DNA of 15,675 nt from Leptospira jelokensis (GTDB taxonomy: Bacteria; Spirochaetota; Leptospiria; Leptospirales; Leptospiraceae), in assembly GCF_004769635.1 (NCBI RefSeq), contig NZ_RQGH01000004.1:1-15675 (forward strand), in the 5' to 3' direction. Under the pieces are notes generated by a model that saw nothing but the letters and a program-made list of their open reading frames with translations, was not told where the DNA came from and ran no database searches. The first letter of the stretch is position 1; each line of letters begins with the position of its first letter. The position numbers and the translations under genes were made by a program. Below, piece after piece: positions 1 through 9,474 of the stretch.

Positions 1-738
1 AATTTTATCATTTGGTTTCTTCCTGACCAATATTATACAACTCTCGATATTTGTATTTGCTAGGAAACCTCTTGGGGCGACGAAAATTCCATGGATATAC
101 AATCCATGCGATCTGAGTATTTTTTCATTTTTATTTTTATTTGAGAAAAAGCGATTGGAAGTTAATAAAATGCCAGTTCCATTTTCTGAAAGTAGTTTAC
201 ATGAACGGAAAGCAAGTATGCTTGAAAAATCGGTGGTTTCTAATTCTGGGTCTAAGTCAGTTTTGATTCCTATTGGTAAAATGGATGTAATTAAGTTATA
301 GCTATTCTTCTCTGTTTTTAAATACTCGATGCTATTTCCAGTTATAATTTCGAATTGATCCCTATTAATTAACTTTGAAATTTGATCGATCTCATTCTTG
401 TTATTCGAAATTGCAGTCGTTTTTTCGAAATTAAGAAAAATTGATGGCGAGATCGGAGTTAAGTTAGGTTCTAAATGATTATTGCTATTTTCTTTCCTTG
501 ATAATTGAAAGAAAAACTCCATCAGATAAAGGGAAGGTATTATGAAATGGTTTTTCTCAAATAATTCTGTTATTTTAGGATCTCTGATAACCAAATTAAC
601 ATAATCAAGTCCTTTGAACTTATCTATGATTTTTAAATAAGGAAGCAATCGTTCATGACGAGTGAATTTAGGATTGAATTTTTGGATGTTTTTCATACTT
701 TCAAGTAATAGATTTTCCAAATCATCGTTTCCTTTCAT
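1..738 (-). CDS. Partial methylase-like protein downstream of hsdR (degenerate N6-MTase fold)
   Basis: The minus frame is open from an ATG at 738 to the window edge: 246 codons with no stop, C-terminus missing. Residues 147-157 (YNLITSILPIG) sit where N6-adenine methylases carry D-L-I-x-x-NPPFG. Residues 182-200 (LLSENGTGILLTSNRFFSN) and 215-241 resemble the later strands of that fold, where a product reads 'LL..GG..vlP..f' and then 'Lp..F....i.t.ilvl.k'. Residues 129-140 resemble the 'gDsl..l' strand. No glycine-rich SAM motif I is visible and the NPPF asparagine is absent, so I infer a catalytically dead or highly diverged methylase-like protein. It starts 3 bases after the hsdR stop with no good ribosome binding site, which suggests translational coupling within the hsd operon. 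The reading frame is solid; the family assignment rests on pattern only. Confidence 0.7.
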   Translation of the reverse strand, partial: MKGNDDLENLLLESMKNIQKFNPKFTRHERLLPYLKIIDKFKGLDYVNLVIRDPKITELFEKNHFIIPSLYLMEFFFQLSRKENSNNHLEPNLTPISPSIFLNFEKTTAISNNKNEIDQISKLINRDQFEIITGNSIEYLKTEKNSYNLITSILPIGIKTDLDPELETTDFSSILAFRSCKLLSENGTGILLTSNRFFSNKNKNEKILRSHGLYIHGIFVAPRGFLANTNIESCIILVRKKPNDKI

Positions 739-741
739 ACT

Positions 742-3700
742 TTACGCTACTGCTTCCGCTACCCAATCCCCATATAGTTCTTCCGCTTGCTCCAAAACTA
801 GGGCAGTTGCTTTCGCTTGCATGTCAGGTGGGTATCCATATTTCTTTAGAATTTTCTTTATGTTCACACGAATCAATGCTTTGACTTGTTCTCTCTCTGA
901 CCAATTGATCTTAAGGTTACTTTTGAGAGTCTTAACTAGCTCTTTAGCGATGATTTTGATATCATCATTTTTCATCTCTCGGACAGCAGATTCATTTTCT
1001 AATAGAGCATCATAGAAAGCGACCTCGTCATCGGATAGTCCTAGGTCTGCGCCCCTTTTAGATTCTTCTCTCATTTTCTTTGCGAGTTCGATTAGGTGTT
1101 CTATTACTTGTGCAGTTTCAATAGCTCTGTTTTGGTATTTTTTGAGTGATGTCTCTAGCATCTCTAAAAATGTGCGGGTCTTAACAATATTTCGTTTGCC
1201 ACTCATTTTATTTACTTCTTCTTTTAAAAGCTTTTGGAGTAGTTCCACCGCTAGGTTTTTTTGAGGCATATCTTGGACTTCTGCCAGAAACTCATCAGTC
1301 AGAATGGAAATATCAGGTTTGTTGAGTCCAACCGCAGAAAAGATATCTATGACTTCATTCGAGGATACTGCACCTGCAATCAATTGCCTAATCGCATAGT
1401 CTATGTCTTCAGGTGACTTTTTTTTCTCTTCACCTGACTTTTTAGTTAATGCGGATCTTACCGTTTGAAAGAAGGCAACTTCATCTCTGATTTCATTTGT
1501 TTTATCGTGCGGTACTGACAATGCGAAGGCTTGAGTAAGTTCTGTCACCATTTTCTGCAATTTAGATTTTCCATCTTCCTGAGAAAGGATATGTTCTAAC
1601 GCCAATGGGAGGAGGTTCAATCGGTCTTTTGGTGATCCTGTGAGCCAAATGCTATAATCAAATCCATGAAATAAACCTTTCACGATTTCGTATTTTTCCA
1701 ACATAACGGCAACTGCTTCTGCTTGATCTATGGCTGTAGATCCTTTCCCGCCTGACTGAGTGTAGAGGGCAAGAGCAGATTTTAGACTATCTGCAATTCC
1801 AATATAGTCGACAACAAGTCCACCAGCTTTATCCTTGAAGACTCGGTTTACTCTGGCAATTGCTTGCATGAGTCCGTGTCCGTTCATTGGTTTATCGATG
1901 TAGATTGTATTTAAACTAGGTGCATCGAATCCTGTGAGCCACATATCACGAACGATCACTATTTTGAATGATGATTTTGGGTTTTTAAAAATTTCTGCTA
2001 AATCCTTTCTTCGTTTCCCATTGCGGATATGCTTCTGCCATTCGGGAGGGTCTGTCGCTGAACCTGTCATAATGACTTTGATCACACCTTTGTTGTCATC
2101 ATCACTTTCCCATTCAGGGTGGAGTTTAATGATTTCATTATAAAGATCTATTGCAATTCGCCTCGACATGGTGACGATCATCGCTTTCCCTTCCATGACA
2201 TTTAATCGCAACTGCCAATGTTTTGAAAAATCGTTTGCAATGAGTTTCAGTCGATTCTTAGCACCAACTAACGCCTCAATCGCTCCCCATTTTGATTTGA
2301 GTTTCTGTTTGTCTCTTTCTTCTTCATCTTCCGTGATGGATTCAAATGTAGGATCAATATTTGGTTTTTCAGATTCTTTTAATTCTAGCTTAGCAAGTCG
2401 GCTTTCGTAAAAGATAGGAACTGTCGCTTTATCTAATACAGCTCTTTGGATGTCATAAATACTTATGTACTCTCCAAAGACAGCTCTTGTATTTTTATCA
2501 CTCAGTTCGATCGGAGTTCCCGTAAATCCAATAAAGGAAGCATGAGGGAGTCCGTCACGCATATGCCGAGCAAATCCATCTATGAAATCATATTGGCTAC
2601 GATGAGCTTCATCAGCCATGACAATAATGTTTCTTCTTTCGGAAAGGAGAGGGTAGGTATCATACTTTTCCTCTGGAAAAAACTTTTGCACCGTTGTAAA
2701 GACCACTCCACCAGATGCTACGGATAAGAGCTCTTTAAGATGATTTCTGTCGTTTGCTTGAATGGGTGTTTGGCGAAGTAGTTCCTTGCAATTTGAGAAG
2801 GTTCCAAACAGTTGATTATCTAGGTCTTGTCTATCCGTAATGATTACAATTGTTGGATTTTGCATCTCTGGTTCTAGGATTGCCCGTCCCGCAAAAAAGG
2901 TCATGGTTAAGGATTTTCCTGATCCTTGCGTATGCCATACAACACCGATTCTACGATCTCCCTTTGGCTTACTTGCTTCTATCGTTTGTTTAATTGCAGT
3001 GTTCACTGCATGGTATTGGTGGTAGCCTGCAATTTTCTTTATGTAGGAACCATTGTCTTCTTTCTCGAAGACCGTAAAGAATCGGATAAGATCCAGGAAG
3101 CGTTTCTTTTCGAAAACACCTTTGATCATTACTTCCAATTGAGTCATAGAATTCGATGCTAGTTTTTCTCCTTCGATCGTTCTCCAAACGGCAAATCTTT
3201 CTTTGTCTGCCGAAATCGAACCAATTCTAGCCTCTAATCCATCACTTATAATGAGAACTTCATTGAAGGTAAAGAGACCAGGGATTTGCTCTTTATAGGT
3301 CTGCAACTGGCTATATGCTGACCAAATCGTTGTAGTGTGGTCAGATGGATTTTTGAGTTCAATGACTCCAAGTGGAAGACCATTTACAAAGATGAGTAAA
3401 TCTGGTCTTCGGTTATTTTGACCTTCGATAATTGTAAACTGACTGATAACATAAAACTGGTTGTTGTTTGGATTTTCAAAATCAATGAGTTTTACTTTCT
3501 CGGTAATAACTCGTTCTTTGCCCTTATAAGTTACGTCAATTCCTTCTGTGAGTAGTTTGTGGAACTCATGGTTGCAAGCTAACAAGGTTGGAAAAGAAAT
3601 TCGAGTTACCTTTCTATATGCTTCTTCAATTCCATCAGAAGGAACCTTGGGATTCAACTTGGTAAGGCAATCTTTGAGGATAAATGGAAGGAATGACTCA

Positions 3701-3831
3701 TTTATACTTTCCCTCTGGGCAGATGGTTCTTCTGGAAGGATGTCTTTTCCATGAAAATGGTCATAACCAAGTTCTTTGAAAAGATCAATTGCGATTTGTT
3801 CTACATCTGCTTCCGTAAGATTTGCTGTCAT
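742..3831 (-). CDS. hsdR: Type I restriction enzyme, R subunit (endonuclease/translocase)
   Basis: The 1029-aa protein has the full length and domain order of HsdR, the motor and nuclease subunit that translocates DNA with ATP and cuts far from the recognition site. The N-terminal PD-(D/E)xK nuclease shows D144 (RRPDLLIF), E158-x-K160 (GVIELKNP) and the Q175-xxx-Y179 box typical of Type I enzymes. The helicase core has Walker A TQGSGKS (301-307), DEAH (407-410), TGTP (437-440) and motif [10 protein letters not shown] (656-663). The C-terminal part is helical and would dock on HsdM-HsdS. The ATG overlaps the hsdS stop in an ATGA arrangement, so translation is probably coupled. No frameshift or missing catalytic residue is seen, so the subunit should be active. 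Confidence 0.98.
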   Translation of the reverse strand: MTANLTEADVEQIAIDLFKELGYDHFHGKDILPEEPSAQRESINESFLPFILKDCLTKLNPKVPSDGIEEAYRKVTRISFPTLLACNHEFHKLLTEGIDVTYKGKERVITEKVKLIDFENPNNNQFYVISQFTIIEGQNNRRPDLLIFVNGLPLGVIELKNPSDHTTTIWSAYSQLQTYKEQIPGLFTFNEVLIISDGLEARIGSISADKERFAVWRTIEGEKLASNSMTQLEVMIKGVFEKKRFLDLIRFFTVFEKEDNGSYIKKIAGYHQYHAVNTAIKQTIEASKPKGDRRIGVVWHTQGSGKSLTMTFFAGRAILEPEMQNPTIVIITDRQDLDNQLFGTFSNCKELLRQTPIQANDRNHLKELLSVASGGVVFTTVQKFFPEEKYDTYPLLSERRNIIVMADEAHRSQYDFIDGFARHMRDGLPHASFIGFTGTPIELSDKNTRAVFGEYISIYDIQRAVLDKATVPIFYESRLAKLELKESEKPNIDPTFESITEDEEERDKQKLKSKWGAIEALVGAKNRLKLIANDFSKHWQLRLNVMEGKAMIVTMSRRIAIDLYNEIIKLHPEWESDDDNKGVIKVIMTGSATDPPEWQKHIRNGKRRKDLAEIFKNPKSSFKIVIVRDMWLTGFDAPSLNTIYIDKPMNGHGLMQAIARVNRVFKDKAGGLVVDYIGIADSLKSALALYTQSGGKGSTAIDQAEAVAVMLEKYEIVKGLFHGFDYSIWLTGSPKDRLNLLPLALEHILSQEDGKSKLQKMVTELTQAFALSVPHDKTNEIRDEVAFFQTVRSALTKKSGEEKKKSPEDIDYAIRQLIAGAVSSNEVIDIFSAVGLNKPDISILTDEFLAEVQDMPQKNLAVELLQKLLKEEVNKMSGKRNIVKTRTFLEMLETSLKKYQNRAIETAQVIEHLIELAKKMREESKRGADLGLSDDEVAFYDALLENESAVREMKNDDIKIIAKELVKTLKSNLKINWSEREQVKALIRVNIKKILKKYGYPPDMQAKATALVLEQAEELYGDWVAEAVA

Positions 3832-5129
3832 TTGGCAGGTTCCAATATTTTAGTGATTGCCTGATCTGATAGTTCGAGTTCTCCAGAGATAAGTTTGGGA
3901 AGAAGAGAGTCACGGATTAGAGATAGATTGCTAATTTCCTTTTTATTGCTTAAAATCTTTTCAAAAGTTTCATTTATTAGAGAATCAAAATTAGCCGTAA
4001 TTTTCTTATTTGGAAGTAGGATTTTTATTTTCCCAAACTCACCTGTATTTAAATTCAATGTAGCGGAGCCTGCACTTGCTAATGCAATAAGCATTTCTTT
4101 ACAGGTTTTCATATAGAAATAGATAAAAAATTTTAAATCATCCTCTATTGGAATAATACTATTTATTTGTTGATTAGTTTGGCTTGGCTCGGAAGTAATT
4201 GAAACTAAACCTACCGTCGCTATACAGCTAACACAAATTGAATTTCTTGGTAGAGTTTTGTTACTTTGACTCGAATAACCTTTTTCTGACAGTCTATCAG
4301 TTGTTTCAGTTATAAATACTTTTCCGTGCATGTCTGGAATTTTTATAAATAGTCGATTGCCCGAATAGTTCTCTTTTTCAGATTTTGGTGGTGTTTTTCC
4401 ACAAATTATTTGTCCAACATCCCCCAGTTTCCCCACCTTCCATCCTTTCGGAATCTCGCCTAACTCCGAATCCTCAAACTCACTAGGAAACAAGTCTTCG
4501 ATTTCTTTTGGCAAACTTGTAGGCAATCCTTCTGCTTTCTTTCGCACAGGGTCAAAGTCCACAAACCATGATTTGAATAAGGCTCGTGCCATCGCTTCTA
4601 GGGTTTCATTCATTTGGCGAAGGAGTTCTATTTTGTCGTCTAGAGTTCCTAGGATATGGGCTATGGCTTTTTGCGTGGGGAGGGGTGGGTAAGTAACAAT
4701 GAGTTTTCTTAGTTCACTCTGTTTAATTCCAGTTACAGTAGTGCCTGATGATCTAGATATCAATTGATTTTGGAAGTTTTCAGTAATGAAAAAATACTTT
4801 AAAAATCTTTTTGTCATTTTATTCGGATTAGGTCGGATAGTGAAAACCCGTTGAGCAAGTGCAAACTTTCCATTGGGAATCTCTGCTACTTCTCCCAATG
4901 GTGCTTCCGAAGTTAAAATAACATCGCCTGGTTCAGGAATCCCTCTTCGCATCCAGTCATCATATTCGGTAGGGTCTATGAATTCTGTCGGTTCATCTAA
5001 TCTTCCATCTTTTACTATTTTTGCAGTAATTAATGGTATTCCATATGATTTTTTGTTAGGTGTTTTTCCTCTGTAATCAATTATGCTGACACAATTTTCT
5101 AACAAATCATCGACCCATTTATTAATCAT
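3828..5129 (-). CDS. hsdS: Type I restriction enzyme, S (specificity) subunit
   Basis: HsdS reads the bipartite DNA target and scaffolds two HsdM and two HsdR subunits. The 433-aa protein has the usual two-fold layout. The first target recognition domain covers roughly residues 1-145, the central helical spacer with [19 protein letters not shown] follows at about 150-200, the second recognition domain starts near [11 protein letters not shown] (about 228), and the C-terminal helical repeat contains [16 protein letters not shown] (about 402-417). I chose the ATG at 5129 over an upstream in-frame TTG at 5144, because GAGGGGA lies just before this ATG and would itself be inside the longer reading. 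It starts 36 bases after hsdM and overlaps hsdR by 4 bases. The recognition sequence cannot be read from the protein. Confidence 0.96.
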   Translation of the reverse strand: MINKWVDDLLENCVSIIDYRGKTPNKKSYGIPLITAKIVKDGRLDEPTEFIDPTEYDDWMRRGIPEPGDVILTSEAPLGEVAEIPNGKFALAQRVFTIRPNPNKMTKRFLKYFFITENFQNQLISRSSGTTVTGIKQSELRKLIVTYPPLPTQKAIAHILGTLDDKIELLRQMNETLEAMARALFKSWFVDFDPVRKKAEGLPTSLPKEIEDLFPSEFEDSELGEIPKGWKVGKLGDVGQIICGKTPPKSEKENYSGNRLFIKIPDMHGKVFITETTDRLSEKGYSSQSNKTLPRNSICVSCIATVGLVSITSEPSQTNQQINSIIPIEDDLKFFIYFYMKTCKEMLIALASAGSATLNLNTGEFGKIKILLPNKKITANFDSLINETFEKILSNKKEISNLSLIRDSLLPKLISGELELSDQAITKILEPAK

Positions 5130-5165
5130 AGAGTTTCCCCTCAAATAAATTAAGCTGAATTCTTT

Positions 5166-6725
5166 TCATTCGAGGTATCCTAAGGATTTTAAATTCTTGA
5201 ATATTTCTTTCGTTAGATTATCTGAATTCGATACTTGCTCTTTAAGTTTAGCTGTAAGACCTTTCATCTTTTCCTCAAAGTCGATCCCATCGTCTTCGAT
5301 ATCTTCCGCACCGACAAAGCGACCTGGAGTTAATACATAGCCATGTTCAACGATCTCTGCTAACTCAACTGACTTGCAAAATCCCTTAACATCGTCATAT
5401 TTCTTTTTGCAGTCCTTATCTCCTCTCCAAGAATGATAAGTTTCTGAAATTTTCAGGAGATCCTCTTCTGTTAACTCTCTATGGACACGATCTACTAAAG
5501 TTCCCATCTTTCGAGCATCAATAAATAAAGTTTGCCCTTTTCGACTGCGGAACCTTGAATTTTCTTTACTTCTTGTTAAAAACCACAAACAAACAGGGAT
5601 TTGGGTAGAATAAAAAAGCTGTCCTGGTAAAGCCACCATGCAGTCAACCAAGTCAGCATCGACGATTTGTTTTCGTATTTCTCCTTCACCAGAGGAATTA
5701 GATGACATAGAACCATTTGCCAAAACAAACCCTGCCATTCCGTTAGGCTTTAAGTGGTGGATGAAGTGTTGCACCCAAGCGTAGTTTGCATTGTTGGCAG
5801 GGGGAGTTCCATACATCCATCGTTTGTCATTTTGTAAAGAAGGCTGACCCCATTCCTTCATATTGAAAGGAGGATTCGCCATCACAAGATCAAACTTATC
5901 ATGAGGGTGCTGGTCTTTTAAGAAGGAGTCTGCGGGTTCCTTTCCAAGATTGGCTTCAATTCCTCTAATGGCGAGGTTCATCATACAGAGTCGCCAAGTA
6001 GTAGGGTTTGACTCCTGACCATAGACAGCAATGTCACCGATCCTTCCTGCATGGTGTTCTAAGAATTTCTCTGACTGAACAAAGAACCCACCCGAACCAC
6101 AAGCAGGGTCATATACCGACTGATTCTTAGTAGGTGCTAACATTTCTACTATGAGTCGCACTACACTGGCAGGTGTGTAGAATTGACCACCGAGTTTCCC
6201 CTCGGCAGAAGCAAATTTTGTTAGAAAATACTCGTAAACTCTACCGAGCACATCCTTGGAGCGATTTTCTTTATCTCCTAGTCCGATCGTTCCAACAAGG
6301 TCTACGAGTTCCCCCAACTTGGTTTTGTCGAGATCTGGACGTGCATAGTTTTTATTGAGAACACCCTTTAACTTGGGATTTTCTTTTTCTATGATGTCCA
6401 TCGCATCATCTATGATTTTTCCAATCATAGGTTCTTTGGCTTTCTTCTGGATGTAGTCCCAACGAGCCTTTTCAGACACCCAGAATACATTCTTAGAGGT
6501 ATACTCGTCTCGATCTTCTGGGTCTGAGCCATTCTTAACATCAGCTTTTAATTCAGCATGGAGGGACATGAAACTGTCAGAAATGTATTTGAGGAAAATT
6601 AAACCCAAAACGACATGTTTGTATTCGCCAGCGTCCATGTTATTTCGGAGTTTGTCCGCCATGGTGAAGAGCTTTTCTTCAAAACCGATATTTGCTGTAG
6701 TTGATGCTTTCTTTGGCTTTGCCAT
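5166..6725 (-). CDS. hsdM: Type I restriction enzyme, M (N6-adenine methylase) subunit
   Basis: HsdM transfers a methyl group from S-adenosylmethionine to adenine N6 in the target chosen by HsdS, protecting host DNA. The 519-aa product is of normal length. The N-terminal HsdM helical domain (about 12-150) is followed by GQFYTP (180-185), SAM motif I DPACGSGG (206-213) and catalytic motif IV NPPF (284-287). All are intact, so the enzyme should be active. The ATG at 6725 has AGGA about 7 bases upstream. It is the first gene of the operon M-S-R. The promoter must lie in the 193-base divergent gap to its right, but I see no clear -35/-10 pair for it. Confidence 0.98.
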   Translation of the reverse strand: MAKPKKASTTANIGFEEKLFTMADKLRNNMDAGEYKHVVLGLIFLKYISDSFMSLHAELKADVKNGSDPEDRDEYTSKNVFWVSEKARWDYIQKKAKEPMIGKIIDDAMDIIEKENPKLKGVLNKNYARPDLDKTKLGELVDLVGTIGLGDKENRSKDVLGRVYEYFLTKFASAEGKLGGQFYTPASVVRLIVEMLAPTKNQSVYDPACGSGGFFVQSEKFLEHHAGRIGDIAVYGQESNPTTWRLCMMNLAIRGIEANLGKEPADSFLKDQHPHDKFDLVMANPPFNMKEWGQPSLQNDKRWMYGTPPANNANYAWVQHFIHHLKPNGMAGFVLANGSMSSNSSGEGEIRKQIVDADLVDCMVALPGQLFYSTQIPVCLWFLTRSKENSRFRSRKGQTLFIDARKMGTLVDRVHRELTEEDLLKISETYHSWRGDKDCKKKYDDVKGFCKSVELAEIVEHGYVLTPGRFVGAEDIEDDGIDFEEKMKGLTAKLKEQVSNSDNLTKEIFKNLKSLGYLE

Positions 6726-6918
6726 TTAGAGTCCTAAAAAGAATAAAAATAGTCGATTTTCCCACATTTCATCTGTCAGCTTGTTGAATTCAAGTAAAAA
6801 CGATCAAAATTGATTAAATCAGCAGGGTGGGACAAAAAGAAGGATAAACTGAGAATTTCCGATTATTTTATTATTATAGATTCCAAATACAATTTGATAT
6901 AAGAATTCTGAGCAGGAA
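6726..6918. promoter_or_regulatory. Divergent intergenic region between hsdM and the PIN-like gene
   Basis: This 193-base gap holds the 5' regions of two divergent transcription units. A perfect 10-bp palindrome, TTGAATTCAA, lies at 6784-6793 and could be an operator. An AT-rich block at about 6862-6890 (TTATTTTATTATTATAGAT) is the likeliest -10 area for the plus-strand gene. No full consensus promoter is seen for either direction, so this is a location call only. Confidence 0.4.
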
Positions 6919-7758
6919 ATGGAATTACTGATGAAAGGAAAGTTCTACTTGGATACTAGTGTCGTAAGAGCTGACATAAATAGATTAATGGAGTTAAGCA
7001 AATCAACTTCAATTCATGTTTCGGCTTACAATATTGTAGAATTGCTTAGTCAATTGAGTGAAAAAACTTTTACCACGTTAGCACCAATCTTTCGGAAAAT
7101 TGATCAATCCTATATAAAATTAGATTATAGATTACCAGAAGATATTATAGCAAAGAGTTATAATCTAAAATATCGATTTTCAAAGAAGAAACTGATTGGC
7201 TCATTTTTTAAAAAAGTAACTATTTCGAATTCATATCAAAGCTTTCTTGAGGGAATATCGAAAGTTGATTATCAATCTATGCTTCTCTATGATCGGCTAT
7301 TCTATCCACCAAGCGATTCAATACAAAAGAATGAACTATTGGATATTAGAAAAGCATTTCAAAGAGAATATGGAATGAGTTATAAAAGCACTCTATTTAA
7401 AAAGGAGTTATTGTCAGAAGAATTTTTTCGAATATTTCTAAGAAGAATACGAAAATCGCTTCTTTTTTATATATTGGGAAGATTGACAAAAACAAATAAG
7501 TCGTTGGAGACGATTGAGGAAACGCTAAATTCTTACAACGGCAAAATCGACTGTTTCTTGCATGGGTTTTCTGACTACTTTGCAGTAAAATATAGCCAAC
7601 AAAATTTTATAGGACGAAACGATTACTCTGACTTATTGCACCTGGTTTATTTAGGAAATTTAGATTCAAAAATTTCATTTATATATCGAGATGACTTATA
7701 TAGAAAATTAAGATTTGAATTGTCCGAAAAAATGGTTCATGCTCAAGATGTTTTTTGA
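6919..7758 (+). CDS. PIN-like domain protein, putative RNase
   Basis: This 279-aa protein, the only convincing plus-strand gene, shows the acidic signature of PIN-fold metal-dependent RNases. D12 lies in FYLDTS at the end of the first strand, E41 lies in the first helix (YNIVELL), and D235/D238 (NDYSDLLHL) are followed by D258/D259 at the position of the last acidic strand (FIYRDDL). Between residues 50 and 225 it carries a large lysine- and tyrosine-rich helical insert, so it is about twice the length of a VapC toxin. No antitoxin-like partner precedes it. The start is either the ATG at 6919, preceded almost directly by AGGAA, or the ATG at 6931. It is divergent from hsdM and could be a lone effector or an accessory gene. 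Fold confidence is moderate; substrate unknown. Confidence 0.75.
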   Translation: MELLMKGKFYLDTSVVRADINRLMELSKSTSIHVSAYNIVELLSQLSEKTFTTLAPIFRKIDQSYIKLDYRLPEDIIAKSYNLKYRFSKKKLIGSFFKKVTISNSYQSFLEGISKVDYQSMLLYDRLFYPPSDSIQKNELLDIRKAFQREYGMSYKSTLFKKELLSEEFFRIFLRRIRKSLLFYILGRLTKTNKSLETIEETLNSYNGKIDCFLHGFSDYFAVKYSQQNFIGRNDYSDLLHLVYLGNLDSKISFIYRDDLYRKLRFELSEKMVHAQDVF

Positions 7759-7781
7759 TTTATCACGTAATCGAAAAACAT
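7748..7781. terminator. Long AU-rich hairpin between convergent genes, possible bidirectional terminator
   Basis: Arms 7748-7760 and 7769-7781 can form a 13-bp stem with one G-U pair and an 8-base loop. It spans the stop codon of the PIN-like gene and has T-rich sequence after it. It lies between converging genes, which suits a bidirectional terminator. The low GC content makes the stem weak. Confidence 0.4.
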
Positions 7782-7848
7782 GTTTAACCAGGTTTTCTTT
7801 CTTTTGAAGATTGTTCTTTGTTCATGAGGAGAAATCTACTTTCTTCGA

Positions 7849-8976
7849 TTATCTTAAAGAATTTATTAATTTGGATTGAATGAATTGCGATATAGAATCG
7901 TCATAATAGCAGTAAAATATCTTTACGTTATTTGAGTAGCAGAGCTTCAGCTTTTTTCGATCCCTAGAGATTTGCCTTTTAAATCCTCTTCTTCCTCCAA
8001 AGTAATCAATCGGACGCACGTGCTGTTGCCCTTGGTATTCTATAGCATATTTTTTTCCATCTTGCTCAAAATAGAAATCGAGTTCAAGTCCACCGAGCCA
8101 TTCGGGTCGATACCATCGTTTAATTCTTTTAGGTTCGATTACCTTTGTGAGTTCCTTATAAAGAGTATGTTCCTGAACATTCCCTTCACCAATTCGCTTG
8201 TATCCTAATTTCTCACGAAGTTGGTTTTCTGATTCCCTTAAGCATTCTTTGATTTTTACTCTAAGGAATAAGTAATAATAAAACTTGTTTTGTTCATAAG
8301 ATTCAAGTTTAGGTGCCCAATAATCTTCATCTTTAACCTCAATGATATATTGTTCAATAAGTGGTTTTCTGTAATTTGTTTTGAATTTTGGAAGATTCTT
8401 TTTTAGAATACGGATGTATAAATCTAAATTTGAAACTACGAGATCTGAAAGTGGATATTGATCCTTAAAATAAAAAAGAAACACTCGGTAATTAATCGGA
8501 TTTTTCTTTTTCGCAATTCGCCTCAAGTATGCTAAAGCATCTATGCTCAAGTTATTAATTCCGACCTTCCCATTATTCAGGATATAACGATAGAGATAAG
8601 ACTCGAAGAGTCTGTTTGAAAAAAATTGTTTTAACGCATTGAACACGTAGTGGGTAAATTCTTCTCTTTGGGATAGTGGAAACTTTTTTAAATAAATTTT
8701 AAATAATTTGATTTGAATAAATTCTAGGCTGTCATTCCAGAATTTCAGTTCAGCAGTGTATATACCTGATCTACGATTAAGATCTATCTCGTATAGTTTT
8801 GATCTGAATTCTTCTTTCGTTTCACAAAGTAAAAGTTCTTTTTTGAAAGATGATTCAATGCTTTCTAATTTTGTTTTATCATTTATTGTTTCTATAGAAT
8901 TATCCTCTCTTTTATTTAATACTTTTCCGACAAGAAATCGAAGCTTCCCGACCTTACTGTTCAGCAGGTTCCCTTC
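7849..8976 (-). CDS. PD-(D/E)xK nuclease, Vsr/DUF559-like; 5' end unresolved (possible frameshift)
   Basis: The C-terminal domain looks like a restriction-endonuclease fold of the Vsr/DUF559 type. Counting from the GTG at 8646, it shows a leading E165, then GGLELDFYFEQ with D190, then AIEYQGQQH with E203 and Q205, and a conserved RDRKK near 228-232. The N-terminal part is helical and unrecognised. The only common start codon in frame is the GTG at 8646 (265 aa), with a poor ribosome binding site. The frame is nevertheless open and protein-like up to 8976, adding about 110 residues without any ATG, GTG or TTG. The true start is therefore either a CTG at 8967/8964, just after AGGAAGGG, or the gene is the +1-shifted continuation of the upstream 139-aa frame. 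Joining the two would give about 507 aa. The nuclease domain call is fairly firm; the start is open. Confidence 0.78.
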   Translation of the reverse strand, partial: EGNLLNSKVGKLRFLVGKVLNKREDNSIETINDKTKLESIESSFKKELLLCETKEEFRSKLYEIDLNRRSGIYTAELKFWNDSLEFIQIKLFKIYLKKFPLSQREEFTHYVFNALKQFFSNRLFESYLYRYILNNGKVGINNLSIDALAYLRRIAKKKNPINYRVFLFYFKDQYPLSDLVVSNLDLYIRILKKNLPKFKTNYRKPLIEQYIIEVKDEDYWAPKLESYEQNKFYYYLFLRVKIKECLRESENQLREKLGYKRIGEGNVQEHTLYKELTKVIEPKRIKRWYRPEWLGGLELDFYFEQDGKKYAIEYQGQQHVRPIDYFGGRRGFKRQISRDRKKLKLCYSNNVKIFYCYYDDSISQFIQSKLINSLR

Positions 8977-9373
8977 CTAAATCGTATTTCTTTTCAATGA
9001 AATCGGAGTATTCTTGAAGTTTATTTCTGAAAGAAGTGCAACCCAGTTCATAAAAATATACCATTGAGCTAAAACTAAATCCGTCATTCTTTCTTAAAGG
9101 ATTTAGCTCTTCTGCAATCCTATCTTTATTCGCAAATTTCAGACTTTCAAAGAGTCTTTGCCATTCATCCAAAAGTTTTTTTACGAAAAGTTTAGTCTTA
9201 GGGATCAGGTCGTTTCCGTCGCCAATCTCTTGCATTAGATTGTATAGTTCCAGGAACTCAGGCTCCTCAATGTATATCATTCGTTTTGAGAACTCTGGTT
9301 TCGGATATTTATCTAATAGTTCCTTGATTTTGATATAGATAGTTCTTTGAGATTCGGTTAGGTCTTTCTTCAA
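8954..9373 (-). CDS. Hypothetical 139-aa protein, possibly the N-terminal part of the following nuclease
   Basis: The TTG start at 9373 is well supported: AAAAGGAGA lies about 7 bases upstream and no better ATG exists. The 139-aa product is charged and mostly helical, with tryptophan- and leucine-rich helices at about residues 60-80, and no motif I recognise. Its last 7 codons overlap the open frame of the downstream nuclease in the +1 frame. Removing one G from the GGG near 8970 would fuse both into one continuous protein of about 507 aa. Alternatives are two separate cistrons with an unusual start for the second, or programmed frameshifting. It belongs to the unit driven by the promoter at 10328-10357. 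Confidence 0.72.
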   Translation of the reverse strand: MKKDLTESQRTIYIKIKELLDKYPKPEFSKRMIYIEEPEFLELYNLMQEIGDGNDLIPKTKLFVKKLLDEWQRLFESLKFANKDRIAEELNPLRKNDGFSFSSMVYFYELGCTSFRNKLQEYSDFIEKKYDLGREPAEQ

Positions 9374-9417
9374 TAGTGGTCTCCTTTTAAATTCCTTTTA
9401 TATTGTTATACGTGATA

Positions 9418-9460
9418 GGAGAGGAAGGCTAATAGAGAGTTTCAATTTGCCTTCCTCTCC
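9418..9460. repeat. Perfect 12-bp inverted repeat (hairpin) between cistrons
   Basis: GGAGAGGAAGGC at 9418-9429 and its exact complement at 9449-9460 flank a 19-base loop. In RNA this is a stable 12-bp GC-containing stem, located 14 bases after the stop of the 172-aa gene and 44 bases before the next start. There is no U-tract on either side, so it is not a classic intrinsic terminator. It may be an mRNA-stabilising hairpin, a processing site, an attenuator or a protein-binding site. Confidence 0.7.
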
Positions 9461-9474
9461 GACAAAACACTTAC

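Noticed and set aside
662..1015. Plus-strand 117-codon frame at the 3' end of hsdR
   Set aside because: Serine/phenylalanine-rich antisense shadow of the hsdR C-terminus and the downstream minus-strand gene, with no start signal.
5130..5144. Longer hsdS start at the TTG at 5144
   Set aside because: The ribosome binding sequence GAGGGGA lies within that extension and is properly spaced for the ATG at 5129.
6919..7758. Type II toxin-antitoxin (VapBC) locus
   Set aside because: The PIN-like protein is about twice VapC length and no small antitoxin gene precedes or follows it.
7972..8980. Plus-strand frames (7972-8208 and 8756-8980) opposite the PD-(D/E)xK nuclease
   Set aside because: Both are antisense to a coherent protein with visible active-site motifs and have no ribosome binding site.
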